Source: Viridibacterium sediminicola
Lineage (GTDB): Bacteria > Pseudomonadota > Gammaproteobacteria > Burkholderiales > Rhodocyclaceae
NCBI RefSeq assembly: GCF_039631295.1
Contig: NZ_JBDIVE010000008.1
Coordinates: 155,688 to 219,687, forward strand
Length of the DNA stretch: 64,000 nt
Reading direction: 5' to 3'
A model generated the notes under the pieces. That model did not search any database, was not told the origin of the DNA, and worked only from the letters and a program-made list of their open reading frames with translations. Made by a program: the position numbers and the translations under genes. This document shows, one piece after another, positions 36,349 through 46,175 of the stretch; position 1 is the first letter of the stretch; each line of letters begins with the position of its first letter.

Positions 36349-37803
36349 TTAGCGCATGCTGCGCTGCAAGCCGACGATCAGCGCCAGGGGCAGGCTCAGG
36401 CAGGCCAGCGCGAGGAACACATCGGCGCTGGCCATCGACACCGCGCTGAGCGATTGCGCCGTGTTGGTGGCATGGATGAGTGACTCCAGCTGCGCCGCCG
36501 TCGCCTGGCTCCCTGCGTTGTCGGGCTGTGCGTAGAAATACTGCAAGGCCGTCGTGGACAGCGAGATGCTGGAGGAGAGGCCAAGCTGGCGCACGATATT
36601 CTTCACCTGGTAGGCGTGCGAGAAGACTTCGGCACGCACCTCGGTGAAGGTGCCGAAGGCAACCGAGCCGAGGAAGAAGGGCAGCGACAGGCTGCACAAC
36701 ATCAGCGGCATCAGCAGGGTGTGCCAGCTATGGCTGTTGAGCGCACGGCTGAGCCAGTAGCAACCGGCCGCATAGAGCAGCAGGGCGAACAGCATGAACA
36801 GCCGCAAGCGCGGCCAGTGTTTGGCGCACAGCGCGTGGATCAGCGCTGCAACGACGCTGCCGGCAAAGCACAGCGACATGATGGCGGCGCTCAAGCCCAG
36901 CGACAGCCCCAGACCGTGTTGCAGCAGCAAGGGCGCCATGAAGCCGTAGGCGCCGATCAGCGCATAACCGCAGAAATACAGGCACAGACCCAACAGGTAG
37001 CGCATCTGGAACAGACCGCGATAATTGATCAACGGGCGATCCTTGTGCCACTGGCGCCAGGCAAACACGCTGAGCACCACAATCGAGGCGGAGCCGATGT
37101 AGAGCAATTGCGCCAGCGAGCCATCGATCATCGCCGGGATCGCCTGGATGGCGTATTGCAAGCCGAACACGCCGAGCACCAGCCAGACCAGCCAGCCCCA
37201 GTGCTCCTCGCTGCGCTGATGCGCCGGGCTGCGCTCGCTGGGCAGATCGCCAGCGGCAAGCCAGGCGACGGCGCCACACAGCGGCAGCGAAACCCAGAAC
37301 AGGCTGCGCCAGCCACCCAGGCTGAGCAGGCCGGCGGCGGCAATCGGTGCGATGGCAGCGGCGCCGAGCAGACTGGTGACGAAGGCGAGCAAGCCAGCAA
37401 AGCGCTTGTCGGCCGGCAGCTGGTTGATCAGCATGCGGCCGGCGGTGAAGAAGGTGGCACCGGCGAAACCTTGCAGCGCACGGCCGCAGGCGAACTGGGC
37501 GAAGCCATGGGCGGTGGCGCAGAGCAGGCCGCCAAGGGCAAACACGCCCAGCGAGGCGAGGATGAAATCCCGGTAGCCCAGGCGTTCGACCATCCACTGA
37601 TGCTTGTAGAGCATGAAGATGGCGGTCACGCCATAGAGGGTGTAGGCCAGCGCAAACTGATGCGGCTGCAAGTGCAGGGCGGCCATGATGTGGCTGGCCG
37701 AGAAGGTGACCATGCCGGTTTCGAAAAACTCGACACCGGTGACCGCCATGATGATGGCCAGGAAATGCGGCAGGGCGCGGACGGGGGATTGTTGCGAGGA
37801 CAT
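36349..37803 (-). CDS. MFS drug-resistance-type transporter
   Basis: The 484-residue protein has about 14 hydrophobic segments, like the DHA2/EmrB group. Family motifs include the cytoplasmic loop WMVERLGYRDFILAS, GRALQGFAGATFFTAGRMLI and the region QRSEEHWGWLVWLVLGVFGLQ. No substrate can be given. A LysR regulator is divergently transcribed from the 88-bp intergenic region, the usual arrangement for a substrate-induced efflux pump. Confidence 0.85.
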   Translation of the reverse strand: MSSQQSPVRALPHFLAIIMAVTGVEFFETGMVTFSASHIMAALHLQPHQFALAYTLYGVTAIFMLYKHQWMVERLGYRDFILASLGVFALGGLLCATAHGFAQFACGRALQGFAGATFFTAGRMLINQLPADKRFAGLLAFVTSLLGAAAIAPIAAAGLLSLGGWRSLFWVSLPLCGAVAWLAAGDLPSERSPAHQRSEEHWGWLVWLVLGVFGLQYAIQAIPAMIDGSLAQLLYIGSASIVVLSVFAWRQWHKDRPLINYRGLFQMRYLLGLCLYFCGYALIGAYGFMAPLLLQHGLGLSLGLSAAIMSLCFAGSVVAALIHALCAKHWPRLRLFMLFALLLYAAGCYWLSRALNSHSWHTLLMPLMLCSLSLPFFLGSVAFGTFTEVRAEVFSHAYQVKNIVRQLGLSSSISLSTTALQYFYAQPDNAGSQATAAQLESLIHATNTAQSLSAVSMASADVFLALACLSLPLALIVGLQRSMR

Positions 37804-37863
37804 CGGCAGACAGAAGGTCGATTCAAGCTCAGGAGTCTAAGCGCTGAGTGCTTAATGCTTTAA

Positions 37864-37891
37864 ATCGATTGATCTGATTTATATTATCGAT
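37864..37891. promoter_or_regulatory. ATCGAT-paired LysR-type operator
   Basis: Two ATCGAT hexamers (37864-37869 and 37886-37891) stand 22 bases apart in the AT-rich MFS/LysR intergenic region. The second abuts the LysR ATG. The spacing suits two faces of a LysR tetramer site and predicts autoregulation. Confidence 0.45.
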
Positions 37892-38830
37892 ATGGATAAT
37901 GTTGACCACACCTCTTTCCGCCGCCTCGATCTCAACCTGCTGGTGGCGTTCGACGCCTTGCTGGTCGAGGGCAATGTGACGCGCGCAGCGGCGCGGCTGT
38001 GCATCGGCCAGCCGGCGATGAGTCACGCTTTGGCGCGCCTGCGCGAGCTGTTTGGCGATGACATCCTCTACCGTGATGGCGCCGCCATGCGGCCTTCGAC
38101 GCGGGCGCGGGCGCTGGCGCCGCGCGTGCGTGCGCTGCTGGAGGAAATCCAGAGCCTGGCCAAGATCGATGAAGACTTCGATGTGGCAAAAATCAGCGCG
38201 CAGTTCCGCATGGCGCTCAATGATCCGCTCGAAGCGCTGCTGCTGCCCGGTCTGGTGGCACGGCTGCGTCTGGCTGCGCCCGGGCTGACCCTGGCGGTGC
38301 GCCCGATATCAGCCTCGCAGCAGCTGGCCCAGCTCGATGCCGGCGAAATCCAGCTGGCGACGGGTTATTTCCCGCAGCTGAGCAGCGTGCACGATGCCAG
38401 CCTGCTGCATCGCACGAGCTTCTGTTGCATCTACAACCCGGCCCTGCTGACATTGCCGGAACACATTGATTTGCAGTGCCTGACGCAGTACCCGCACATT
38501 CACACCACCTATACCGGTGACAGTCCGGGGCTGCTCGATCGCCTGTTGCAGGAACACGGCCTGCAGCGCCAGATCGTCGCCTATACGGCGACGCCCTTGT
38601 CGATTCCCTTCGTGGTCAAGCAGAGCCCGCTGATTGCCGTGCTGCCCGAGCTGGTCACCCGCCTGTTCAGCCGGCACAGCGATTTGTGCATCCGGCCGCT
38701 GCTGATCGAGGGCATGAGCTTCCCGATCAGCATGGTCGCGCATCGCCGTGATCACAGTGATCCGCTGACGCGCTTCGTGATGGAGCAGGTCCGCCAGACC
38801 GTGCAGGCGCTGTTGGGTGAGGTGGCCTAG
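37892..38830 (+). CDS. LysR-family transcriptional regulator
   Basis: The 312-residue regulator has a NodD/PcpR-like N-terminus (FRRLDLNLLVAFDALLVEG) and the helix-turn-helix NVTRAAARLCIGQPAMSHALARLRELFGDD. A substrate-binding-type effector domain follows from about residue 90. It is divergent from the MFS transporter. Its TAG shares the CTAG tetranucleotide with the stop of the convergent TPR gene, so the coding ends overlap by 3 bases. Confidence 0.9.
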   Translation: MDNVDHTSFRRLDLNLLVAFDALLVEGNVTRAAARLCIGQPAMSHALARLRELFGDDILYRDGAAMRPSTRARALAPRVRALLEEIQSLAKIDEDFDVAKISAQFRMALNDPLEALLLPGLVARLRLAAPGLTLAVRPISASQQLAQLDAGEIQLATGYFPQLSSVHDASLLHRTSFCCIYNPALLTLPEHIDLQCLTQYPHIHTTYTGDSPGLLDRLLQEHGLQRQIVAYTATPLSIPFVVKQSPLIAVLPELVTRLFSRHSDLCIRPLLIEGMSFPISMVAHRRDHSDPLTRFVMEQVRQTVQALLGEVA

Positions 38831-39264
38831 TGTTGAGCCAGCGCTGCACTGTGACGTGTGGCGCTGATTTTCTCTGCCAGTTCTTGCTGCAGCGTGCCTT
38901 CGGCCAGATGCTGGGCGGCGTAGATGCTGCCGACTTGCGCGTAGAGTTCTAGCGCGCGGCTGTACTGGGTGTCGGCGGCATAGGTGGCGGCCAGGCTCAT
39001 CAGCGCGCCGGCGTAGGGCATGCTGTTCCTGTAGCCCATGTCTTCGATCAGGCTCAGTGCGCGCTGCGCCATGCTGATCGATTCCTTGAAGCGGATGGTA
39101 TTGCGATAAAAGCTCGCCAGCTCGTTGAGCAGGGTCAGCCGCGCAGCCAGGTCGCGTCCCTGGGAGGCCAGTTCCAGCCGCGAGAGCAGGAAGGGTTCGA
39201 TCTGTGCAATGTCTTGTTGCAGGAACAGCGCATTGAGTTCTTGCAAGGTGTGGTCGAGTTTCAA
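38827..39264 (-). CDS. tetratricopeptide-like helical protein
   Basis: About 145 residues form helical hairpins of TPR type: LTLLNELASFYRNTIRFKESISMAQRALSLIEDMG and then ALMSLAATYAADTQYSRALELYAQVGSIYAAQ. No signal peptide or membrane segment is evident. The start is uncertain: I use TTG at 39264, where helical sequence begins and AAGG lies upstream; the longer frame runs through low-quality sequence to 39612. Its partner is unknown. Confidence 0.6.
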   Translation of the reverse strand: MKLDHTLQELNALFLQQDIAQIEPFLLSRLELASQGRDLAARLTLLNELASFYRNTIRFKESISMAQRALSLIEDMGYRNSMPYAGALMSLAATYAADTQYSRALELYAQVGSIYAAQHLAEGTLQQELAEKISATRHSAALAQH

Positions 39265-39523
39265 AACAGAAGCCTTTCTGGCTGCGCCAGCGGGATTGCC
39301 GCGGCAGCGTATGATTCCGGCATCACCGGCAAAGAGCGCCACCATAGCGCATCTGCGCGCCGCGCTTCTTGACCCACCTCCACTGTTGTCCATTGCGCTG
39401 GCCGGTGACTGCCGGGCTTTGTACAATTGTGTTGCGAATGCATCGTCGGAGGGGGCGATGTCCCCGTCGTGCGGCACTTCATGCTGCGCGGCATCTGTGC
39501 TGACTGATCCGAAGGGAAACGAG

Positions 39524-40507
39524 ATGTCCAAATGGTTTGCTGATAATGCCCAGTCCATCGGCAACACGCCGCTGGTTCGTTTGAATCGCGTGACCGATGG
39601 CGCGGGCGCCACGGTGCTGGCGAAGATCGAAGGTCGTAATCCGGCCTATTCGGTCAAGTGCCGCATCGGCGCGGCGATGATTGCCGACGCTGAACAGCGC
39701 GGCCTGCTCGGGCCGGGCAAGGAACTGGTCGAGCCGACCAGTGGCAATACCGGTATCGCGCTGGCTTTTGTGGCCGCCGCCAAAGGTATTCCGCTGACTC
39801 TGACCATGCCGGAGACGATGAGCATCGAGCGCCGCAAGCTGCTCGCAGCCTACGGCGCCAAGCTGGTGCTGACTGAAGGTGCCAAGGGCATGAATGGCGC
39901 GGTGGCCAAGGCCGAAGAGATCGCCGCCTCGAGCCCCGACAAATACGTGCTGCTGCAGCAGTTCAAGAACCCGGCCAATCCGGCGATCCACGAAGCGACG
40001 ACGGGGCCGGAGATCTGGAATGACACCGATGGCGCGGTCGATATCTTCGTCGCTGGCGTGGGCACCGGCGGCACCATCACCGGCGTCTCGCGCTACATCA
40101 AGAATACCCAGGGCAAGCCGATCATCTCGGTGGCCGTGGAGCCTTCGGCCAGCCCGATCCTCACCCAGACGCGTGCGGGCGAGGCGATCAAGCCCGGCCC
40201 GCACAAGATCCAGGGGATTGGCGCGGGCTTCGTGCCCGGCGTGCTGGATATGTCGCTGATCGATGCGGTGGAGCAAGTCAGCAATGAGGAGGCGGTGGCC
40301 TTTGCGCGGCGCCTGGCGCGCGAGGAGGGCATTCTCTGCGGCATCTCTTGCGGCGCTGCCGCCGCAGCAGCGGTGCGCGTGGCGCAGCGTCCGGAGAACG
40401 CCGGCAAGACCATCGTGGTGATCCTGCCGGATTCGGGCGAGCGCTATCTGAGCTCGGTGCTGTTCGAAGGCATGTTTGACGACAAGGGTCTGCCGCTGGC
40501 GGGCTGA
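39524..40507 (+). CDS. cysK: cysteine synthase A (O-acetylserine sulfhydrylase)
   Basis: CysK makes cysteine from O-acetylserine and sulfide with PLP. The 327 residues match CysK throughout: SIGNTPLVRLNRV, the PLP lysine in NPAYSVKCRIGAAM, EPTSGNTGIALAFVAAAKG, GVGTGGTITGVSRYIK and PDSGERYLSSVLFE. SVKCRIG distinguishes it from CysM. I chose the ATG at 39524 with GAAGGGAAACGAG upstream; the longer frame has no conserved sequence. A TACAAT at 39422-39427 may be its -10, but no -35 fits. Confidence 0.95.
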   Translation: MSKWFADNAQSIGNTPLVRLNRVTDGAGATVLAKIEGRNPAYSVKCRIGAAMIADAEQRGLLGPGKELVEPTSGNTGIALAFVAAAKGIPLTLTMPETMSIERRKLLAAYGAKLVLTEGAKGMNGAVAKAEEIAASSPDKYVLLQQFKNPANPAIHEATTGPEIWNDTDGAVDIFVAGVGTGGTITGVSRYIKNTQGKPIISVAVEPSASPILTQTRAGEAIKPGPHKIQGIGAGFVPGVLDMSLIDAVEQVSNEEAVAFARRLAREEGILCGISCGAAAAAAVRVAQRPENAGKTIVVILPDSGERYLSSVLFEGMFDDKGLPLAG

Positions 40508-40542
40508 TCACTCGGGCCTGCGGGCCACGGGCAATGAACAAG

Positions 40543-40577
40543 GGCAGGCTGCCGCTGAGGGCTGCCTGCCTTTTTTT
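40543..40577 (+). terminator. intrinsic terminator of cysK
   Basis: GGCAGGC (40543-40549) and GCCTGCC (40564-40570) form the stem base, with a further GCC/GGC pair beyond one mismatch. Seven T residues follow at once (40571-40577). Confidence 0.88.
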
Positions 40578-40706
40578 ATACCATTTCACGCATTCGCTGA
40601 TTTGCGTTTATATTGTTTTTGTTGTTTTTGACAAATAGTAACAAAGAGGAGGCGCTTGTTTTGCCACAATGCCTGGCTCAGCCAGATTGCGTGCGTGGTC
40701 ATACGA

Positions 40707-42779
40707 ATGTTCGAAGTGAGGTTTTCCGGGCGCAAAGTTCTCGGCCTGCTGCTCGTCGTCAGTGCGCTGTTCAGCGCAAAGCTGGCTTTTGCCGCCAATC
40801 CTCTCTATACCCTCGCGGCCTCACTCGATGCGCCCACGCCCAGCACGGCGCGCCCGGCGTTCAAGCTGCAACTGCCGGACGCAGGCTTTGAGCGCGAGCT
40901 GAAAATCGCCGATCTGGGCTTTGCCGAAGGCGCCGAGCTGGGCGCGCTGGGCGGCACGCAGACTTTCTATTTCCCGATTGCCCGTGCGGCCCGTTACACC
41001 GGTGCAACGCTCAATCTCGCCTACGAGGCGGCGACGCCGCTGGCAGGCCAGCGCAGTCTGCTGGTGCTGGTCGGCGAACGTGTGGTGGCCTCGCGCAAAC
41101 TGCTGGCCGGCAGTGATGCACAGCGCATCAGCGTCGCCTTGCGGGCGGAGGATCTGCGCGGAGATTTCGTCAAGCTCAGCGTTCGCTATTCGGGCTTGCT
41201 CGGCGATCAGCGCTGCTTCGACGCACGGCGTGCCAATGATTCGCTGCGCATCTTGCCGGACAGCTCGCTGCAGCTGAACGTGGCGAAAGAGAGCCTCAGC
41301 CAGGTGCAGAACGTGCTGGCCTTGATGCCGTCGCGGGTGGCGATCGGCATGCCCGAGCGCGTGCTCAGCGAGGCCGAGTCGGCGGCGGTGATCGCTGCGA
41401 TCCGCCTCTTCCGCCAGCGCGGCCAGCAGATTGAGGTTCTGCCGCTGGCGCAGCTCTTCGCCAAGCCCGCTGCAACATCGGGCAGCTGGCGGCGCGGCGT
41501 GGTGGCGGTGGCCAATGCGGCCGATCTGCGCAGCCTGCAGAGCACGGCGGCCTTGCCGGCTACGGCACCGGCGAACGTCAGCAGCTGGCTGTTTGCGGAT
41601 GGACCGGGGCTCCTGCTCTCTGGCAGTGATCCGCAATTGGCGACGAACTTCCTGGCGGCGCGCTGGGCGGGGGCGGGCGAGGGACGGGCTTTCACGGTTG
41701 TGCACAACCAGCGCAGCGCGCTGCAGGGCGAGCGCATCAGCTTCGATCAGCTGGGCATTGCCTCGCCGGTGCTCGATGTCGCCGAGCAACAGAGCTGGAG
41801 TGTACGCATCAATGCGCGCGATCTGCCGGCCGGTCGCTGGCCGGTGGCGCTGGATCTGGACATCGGAATGGGGGCCGACGGGCATGCACAGCCTGCGGTG
41901 GCCAATGTCTTCCTCAATGGCCGTTATCTGGATGGGCGGATTGCGGCGCGCGAGGGCATCACCCACATTCACGCCAGCATTCCGCGTGGCCTGATCGGTC
42001 TGGACAATGAATTGCGCGTGGTCCTGCAACGCCAGCCCACGGGCGGCGATTGCCGCGAGCTGTCGCCAGCATATCCGGCCCAGGTGCTCGGATCGAGTAG
42101 TTTGCAGCTGAGCGAATCGGCGACGCCGGATGCCGACTTTTTCAGCCTGGCCCCGCATGCCAGCGAGCAGCTGACTGTTTATCTGCGTGACAGCTTGCCG
42201 CTCGCCAGCCAGGCACAGGCGCTGCGCAGTATCGGGCTGGCGGCGGCCCAGCTGTCCTCCGCCGCAGCGCCTTTGCAGGTCAAGCGAGTCAGTGCTGCGC
42301 AGATCGACAAATTGCCGGCGGCCTTCATTGCCTGGGGCGATTTTGATTTCTCGCGCAATACGCCGCCGCTGCGCCTTGATCAGGGCAAGGTGCTGCTGGC
42401 CACCCGCGAGGGACGCGAGCTGTTCAAACTCGAACCCGGGCAGAGCAGCTTGCTGGCCCAGGTGATCAGCGTTTCGGGGCAGGCCGCCGGTGTCTGGCTG
42501 CATGCGTCGGGGGCGTCCGCGGACTGGCCGCAGCCCGAGGCGATTGATCTGGACCGTGGCAATGTCGCCTTCATCAATCAGGGCGGCGTGGCGACCGCGC
42601 TATCGACCGAGCGCGAGCGCCTGATCGAGGTGCGCTATCCGGAAGCGCATTCCTGGCTGGACTGGCTGGAGCGCTATCGCGCCTGGCTGGTGGTCGCTGC
42701 CTGGTTGCTGCTGACCCTGGTGGTGCTGATGGCACTGCGGCGCATGTACGCGCGCAAGCAGCCGCATGACCAAGCCTGA
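40707..42779 (+). CDS. BcsB-like periplasmic exopolysaccharide subunit
   Basis: BcsB is the periplasmic partner of bacterial cellulose synthase. The 690-residue protein has a signal peptide (basic FSGRKVLGLLL, then ALFSAKLAFA with cleavage before ANP) and long beta-rich periplasmic domains. BcsB-like carbohydrate-module sequence is visible (YLDGRIAAREG, LRVVLQRQPTGGDC). One C-terminal membrane helix (WLVVAAWLLLTLVVLMALRR) is followed by a basic tail. The start is uncertain: 40707 gives a standard signal peptide, while TTG at 40656 is in frame just 3 bases after a strong AGGAGG. It overlaps the synthase gene by 14 bases. Confidence 0.75.
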   Translation: MFEVRFSGRKVLGLLLVVSALFSAKLAFAANPLYTLAASLDAPTPSTARPAFKLQLPDAGFERELKIADLGFAEGAELGALGGTQTFYFPIARAARYTGATLNLAYEAATPLAGQRSLLVLVGERVVASRKLLAGSDAQRISVALRAEDLRGDFVKLSVRYSGLLGDQRCFDARRANDSLRILPDSSLQLNVAKESLSQVQNVLALMPSRVAIGMPERVLSEAESAAVIAAIRLFRQRGQQIEVLPLAQLFAKPAATSGSWRRGVVAVANAADLRSLQSTAALPATAPANVSSWLFADGPGLLLSGSDPQLATNFLAARWAGAGEGRAFTVVHNQRSALQGERISFDQLGIASPVLDVAEQQSWSVRINARDLPAGRWPVALDLDIGMGADGHAQPAVANVFLNGRYLDGRIAAREGITHIHASIPRGLIGLDNELRVVLQRQPTGGDCRELSPAYPAQVLGSSSLQLSESATPDADFFSLAPHASEQLTVYLRDSLPLASQAQALRSIGLAAAQLSSAAAPLQVKRVSAAQIDKLPAAFIAWGDFDFSRNTPPLRLDQGKVLLATREGRELFKLEPGQSSLLAQVISVSGQAAGVWLHASGASADWPQPEAIDLDRGNVAFINQGGVATALSTERERLIEVRYPEAHSWLDWLERYRAWLVVAAWLLLTLVVLMALRRMYARKQPHDQA

Positions 42780-44691
42780 GCGACTGAGCCTGAGCGCCGG
42801 CACGCCGGCTGCCAACGCACCGCGCCTGGGCGACGTGCTGCTTGAGCGCGGGCTGATCACGCCGGCGCAGCAGGCGCGCGCGCTCGATCTGTCGCGCAGC
42901 TGGCGGGTGCGTTTCGGCGAGGTGGTGATCGCCATGGGCTGGACCAAGTCGCTGGACTTGTTCCGCACCCTCGCGGCACACCTTGGCGCGCCCTTCGTCG
43001 ATCTGCTCGCCGAGCCGCCCGATGCGGCCTTGCTGCACGCCGAGGACGCGCCGCAGTACATGGCCCAGCTGCTGATCCCCTGGCGCAAGCGCGCGGATGG
43101 CGTACTGATTGTGGCGACCGCAGCGCCGGGCGAGGAGACCACCGCCTTCATCGCCCGCAAATGGGGGCTGGATGTCGAGATCGTCATCACCTCGAAGTTC
43201 GACATCATCTGGACCATCCAGCGCAGCTTTGACCGCATCCAGTCGCACGACGCGGTGCACAGCCTGAGCGAGCGCGATCCGCTGATGTCGGCCAAGCAGA
43301 TCATCACGCCGGAACAGCTGATCTTCATTTACGCGCTGCTCTCGCTGCTGGCGCTGGGCCTGATTGTCTCGCCGGTGGCCACGCTGATTGCTGCCAATAC
43401 CATCATGGGCCTGTGGTATCTGGGCAATTTCATCTTCAAGGGGCTACTGGTCTGGCATAGCGAGCAGGCGCAGGATGCCGAGGGCGACCAGCTCAGCCGC
43501 GCGGCGCAGGCGCTGCGTGACGAGGATCTGCCGGTGGTCACCGTACTGGTGCCAATGTTCCGCGAGCCCGAGGTGCTGCCCATCCTCACCCACGCGCTGC
43601 GCAATCTGCAGTACCCGCGTTCCAAGCTCGACATCAAGCTGGTCCTCGAAGCGGGCGACCACGAAACCATCCAGGCCGCCCAGGCGCTGGGGCTGGAGGG
43701 GATTTTCGAGATCCTGCGCGTGCCGCCCTCGCATCCGCAAACCAAGCCCAAGGCCTGTAATTACGCGATGCGCTTTGCGCGCGGCGAGTATCTGGTGATC
43801 TACGACGCCGAGGACAAGCCCGAGCCCGACCAGCTGCGCAAGGTGGTTGCCGCTTTCCAGCGCTCGCCTGCCAATACCGCCTGCATCCAGTGCCGGCTGA
43901 ATTACTACAACGCGCATGAGAACTGGCTGACGCGGATGTTCACGCTGGATTACTCGTTGCTCTTCGATCTGCTGCTGCCCGGTCTGGAGCGCCTCAAGGT
44001 GCCGATTCCCCTGGGTGGCACCTCGAATCATTTCCGCCTCGATGTGCTGCGCGAACTCAATGGCTGGGACCCGTTCAACGTCACGGAAGATGCCGATCTG
44101 GGCATCCGCCTCACGCAAAAGGGCTATCGCGTCGGCGTGATCGATTCGACCACCTACGAAGAGGCCAATGTCGCCATTGGCAACTGGATCCGTCAGCGCT
44201 CGCGCTGGATCAAGGGCTATATGGTGACCTTCCTGGTGCACACCCGGCGGCCGATCCATCTGGTGCGCGCCACCGGCATCGGCGGCGCCCTGGGCTTCAC
44301 CTTCTTCGTCGGCGGCACGGTGCTCTCGGCTCTGCTCAATCCGCTGTACTGGTTGATGCTGCTGTTATGGACGCTCTCCCATGCCAGCGGCTTCGAGCGC
44401 TTTTTCCCGCCGCTGCTGGGCTATCTGAGCCTCTTCAACCTGCTCGCCGGCAATGGTGCCTTTGTCTATCTGAGCATGCTGGCGCCGCTGCGCCGGCGCT
44501 GGGTGGACCTGGTGCCGTACAGCCTGAGCATCTTCGCCTATTGGGGGCTGATGTCGGTGGCGGCCTACAAAGCCTTGTGGCAACTGGTGTACAAACCGTT
44601 CTACTGGGAAAAGACCCAGCATGGCCTGTCCACCCACACGGCGGCCGAGCTGGCCAAGGCCAAGGCGGCCATGCAAGAGGGCAATCAATGA
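42766..44691 (+). CDS. GT2 polysaccharide synthase with N-terminal MshEN-type domain
   Basis: This 641-residue protein appears to be the catalytic subunit of a beta-glycan synthase. Residues 20-75 match the MshEN/GspE N-terminal pattern (RLGDVLLERGLITPAQQARAL, then FGEVVIAMGW), a domain known to bind c-di-GMP in other proteins. Two membrane segments follow (about 185-230). The GT2 domain has YDAED (346-350), TEDADLG (440-446) and the processive-synthase motif RQRSRW (476-481). Four or more C-terminal membrane segments complete it. There is no PilZ domain, the usual c-di-GMP sensor of BcsA. NfrB is the closest architecture I know. It overlaps the BcsB-like gene upstream and the membrane gene downstream (ATGA). 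Confidence 0.85.
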   Translation: MTKPERLSLSAGTPAANAPRLGDVLLERGLITPAQQARALDLSRSWRVRFGEVVIAMGWTKSLDLFRTLAAHLGAPFVDLLAEPPDAALLHAEDAPQYMAQLLIPWRKRADGVLIVATAAPGEETTAFIARKWGLDVEIVITSKFDIIWTIQRSFDRIQSHDAVHSLSERDPLMSAKQIITPEQLIFIYALLSLLALGLIVSPVATLIAANTIMGLWYLGNFIFKGLLVWHSEQAQDAEGDQLSRAAQALRDEDLPVVTVLVPMFREPEVLPILTHALRNLQYPRSKLDIKLVLEAGDHETIQAAQALGLEGIFEILRVPPSHPQTKPKACNYAMRFARGEYLVIYDAEDKPEPDQLRKVVAAFQRSPANTACIQCRLNYYNAHENWLTRMFTLDYSLLFDLLLPGLERLKVPIPLGGTSNHFRLDVLRELNGWDPFNVTEDADLGIRLTQKGYRVGVIDSTTYEEANVAIGNWIRQRSRWIKGYMVTFLVHTRRPIHLVRATGIGGALGFTFFVGGTVLSALLNPLYWLMLLLWTLSHASGFERFFPPLLGYLSLFNLLAGNGAFVYLSMLAPLRRRWVDLVPYSLSIFAYWGLMSVAAYKALWQLVYKPFYWEKTQHGLSTHTAAELAKAKAAMQEGNQ

Positions 44692-46175
44692 ATGCCTTGC
44701 TGCGCCATGCCAGTACCTGGCTGGCGGCGCTGCTCCTGCTCCTGCTGGCCAATGCCTGGTGGAGCGGGCAGGGCTATCTGTCCAGCGCAGTCTTGCAGGA
44801 ATGGGCCACGGTGATGCGCTACGCCGCGGGTCATGGCAGCTATCGCGAATTTCTCAGCAGCTATCCGCCGCTGGCCTTCCTGCTCAATGTACTGCTTGGC
44901 GTGCCGCTGCACTGGCTCAGTTCGCTGCCAACGCCCTTGTTGCTGGCGAGCATGCTGAGTGCTGGCCTGCTGGCGCTGTGGCGTGCGCAGCTGTTGCGTG
45001 CAGGTTGGTCGGGCATGGCCAGCGCGCTGGCGGTCTTGCTGGTGCTCATCAATCCGCTGTTCCTCTACCTGCTGAGTGCCGGCATCAGCGCGATCCTGCT
45101 GCTGGGCGCGCTCTACTGGTTTGCTGCGGCTTTCTGCGCCAGCCATCGCCATGGCCGGGTCAGTGACTTGATGAGTCTGGCGCTGTCCCTGGTCTGTCTG
45201 GTGTTCGTGCATCCCTTTGGACAGCTGTTCGCTCTGGTGGCTTTGCCCTTTCTGGTGCTGGTCTTGCCGCAGGCACTGCTGGCGCGCTCGGTTTTCAATT
45301 CCTTGTTGGTCTTGCTGTTTCCGCTGCTCTTTTCGATCCTCAGCTTTGTCTACGTGGTGGGCATGTTCGACGAGGCGCCGGCCAGTTTTCTGGCGGCTGC
45401 CTTGCAGCATCCGCCGCTGCAGCCAGCGGCCTTGAGCGCCAGCCATACCCATGGCGGGGCCGGGTCCCTGGCGCTGGGTCTGGCGCTGGGTGTGCTGCCG
45501 AGCGCCTGGCTGATTCTGCGGCGGCCGCCTGCTCATGCTCGCCGCGCAGTCTTGCTTCTGATCCTGATGTGCGTGTTGGCGGCCGCTTTGCAGCTGTGCA
45601 TCCAGGCCAGCCAGCAAGCCTGGTCGCCCGGTCTGGGCGAGGCCTTGATCGCCCTGGCGCCTTGCATGGGTGTGCTGCTGGCGCTGCTGCGCGACTGGCC
45701 GCTGTCGCGGCTAGCATTCTCCGCTGCGCTGGCGGTATTGCTCGCCAGCCTGTTGCTGGCGGGGCTCGGTTTGCTGCAGCTTGGTACGGGCGAGGCGGCG
45801 CGTTGGCGCGATGCGGGTCTGGGGCGCGGTATTCCGCCAGCGGAGAGCGCCAGCATTGCGCTGGGCAAATGGCTGGCGCAGCATACGGACATTTTGCTCG
45901 ATGCGCAGGCGCACCCGGCGCTGCTCGCCGCGCGCGGCGGCGCACGCGGGCTGATCGTGCCTGGCGACGAGGCCTTCAGTGTTTTGCTGCTGGGGCAGGC
46001 GCCACAGGCGCGGTTTGTGGTGCTGCCGGACCCGCTCAGCGCGGCCGGCGAGGACCAACTCAATCAGCGCTTCCCAGAGTTTTATCTGCACGGCATGCCG
46101 GGCTATCACCTTGAATATGAGACGTATGGCTGGAGAGTCTATGAACGCAATCCATCAATCACGACTGCGCCTTGA
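44688..46175 (+). CDS. multispanning membrane protein of the glycan locus
   Basis: The 495-residue protein has about ten hydrophobic segments, with an N-terminal periplasmic loop containing GHGSYREFLSSYPPLAFLLN. The C-terminal soluble part (about 405-495) ends FYLHGMPGYHLEYETYGWRVYER. The layout recalls GT39/Wzy-type polymerases or ligases, but I see no decisive motif. The ATGA overlap with the synthase and the overlap with the next gene tie it to the locus. Its role (transport, polymerisation or modification) is open. Confidence 0.6.
   Translation: MNALLRHASTWLAALLLLLLANAWWSGQGYLSSAVLQEWATVMRYAAGHGSYREFLSSYPPLAFLLNVLLGVPLHWLSSLPTPLLLASMLSAGLLALWRAQLLRAGWSGMASALAVLLVLINPLFLYLLSAGISAILLLGALYWFAAAFCASHRHGRVSDLMSLALSLVCLVFVHPFGQLFALVALPFLVLVLPQALLARSVFNSLLVLLFPLLFSILSFVYVVGMFDEAPASFLAAALQHPPLQPAALSASHTHGGAGSLALGLALGVLPSAWLILRRPPAHARRAVLLLILMCVLAAALQLCIQASQQAWSPGLGEALIALAPCMGVLLALLRDWPLSRLAFSAALAVLLASLLLAGLGLLQLGTGEAARWRDAGLGRGIPPAESASIALGKWLAQHTDILLDAQAHPALLAARGGARGLIVPGDEAFSVLLLGQAPQARFVVLPDPLSAAGEDQLNQRFPEFYLHGMPGYHLEYETYGWRVYERNPSITTAP

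Noticed and set aside
40656..40706. TTG at 40656 as start of the BcsB-like gene
   Set aside because: AGGAGG is only 3 bases away, too close, and the longer N-terminus spoils the signal peptide. Kept as an alternative.
40821..42503. 560-residue minus-strand frame opposite the BcsB-like gene
   Set aside because: Composition is Arg/Gln/His-rich without domains; the plus strand has a signal peptide, a membrane anchor and operon overlaps.
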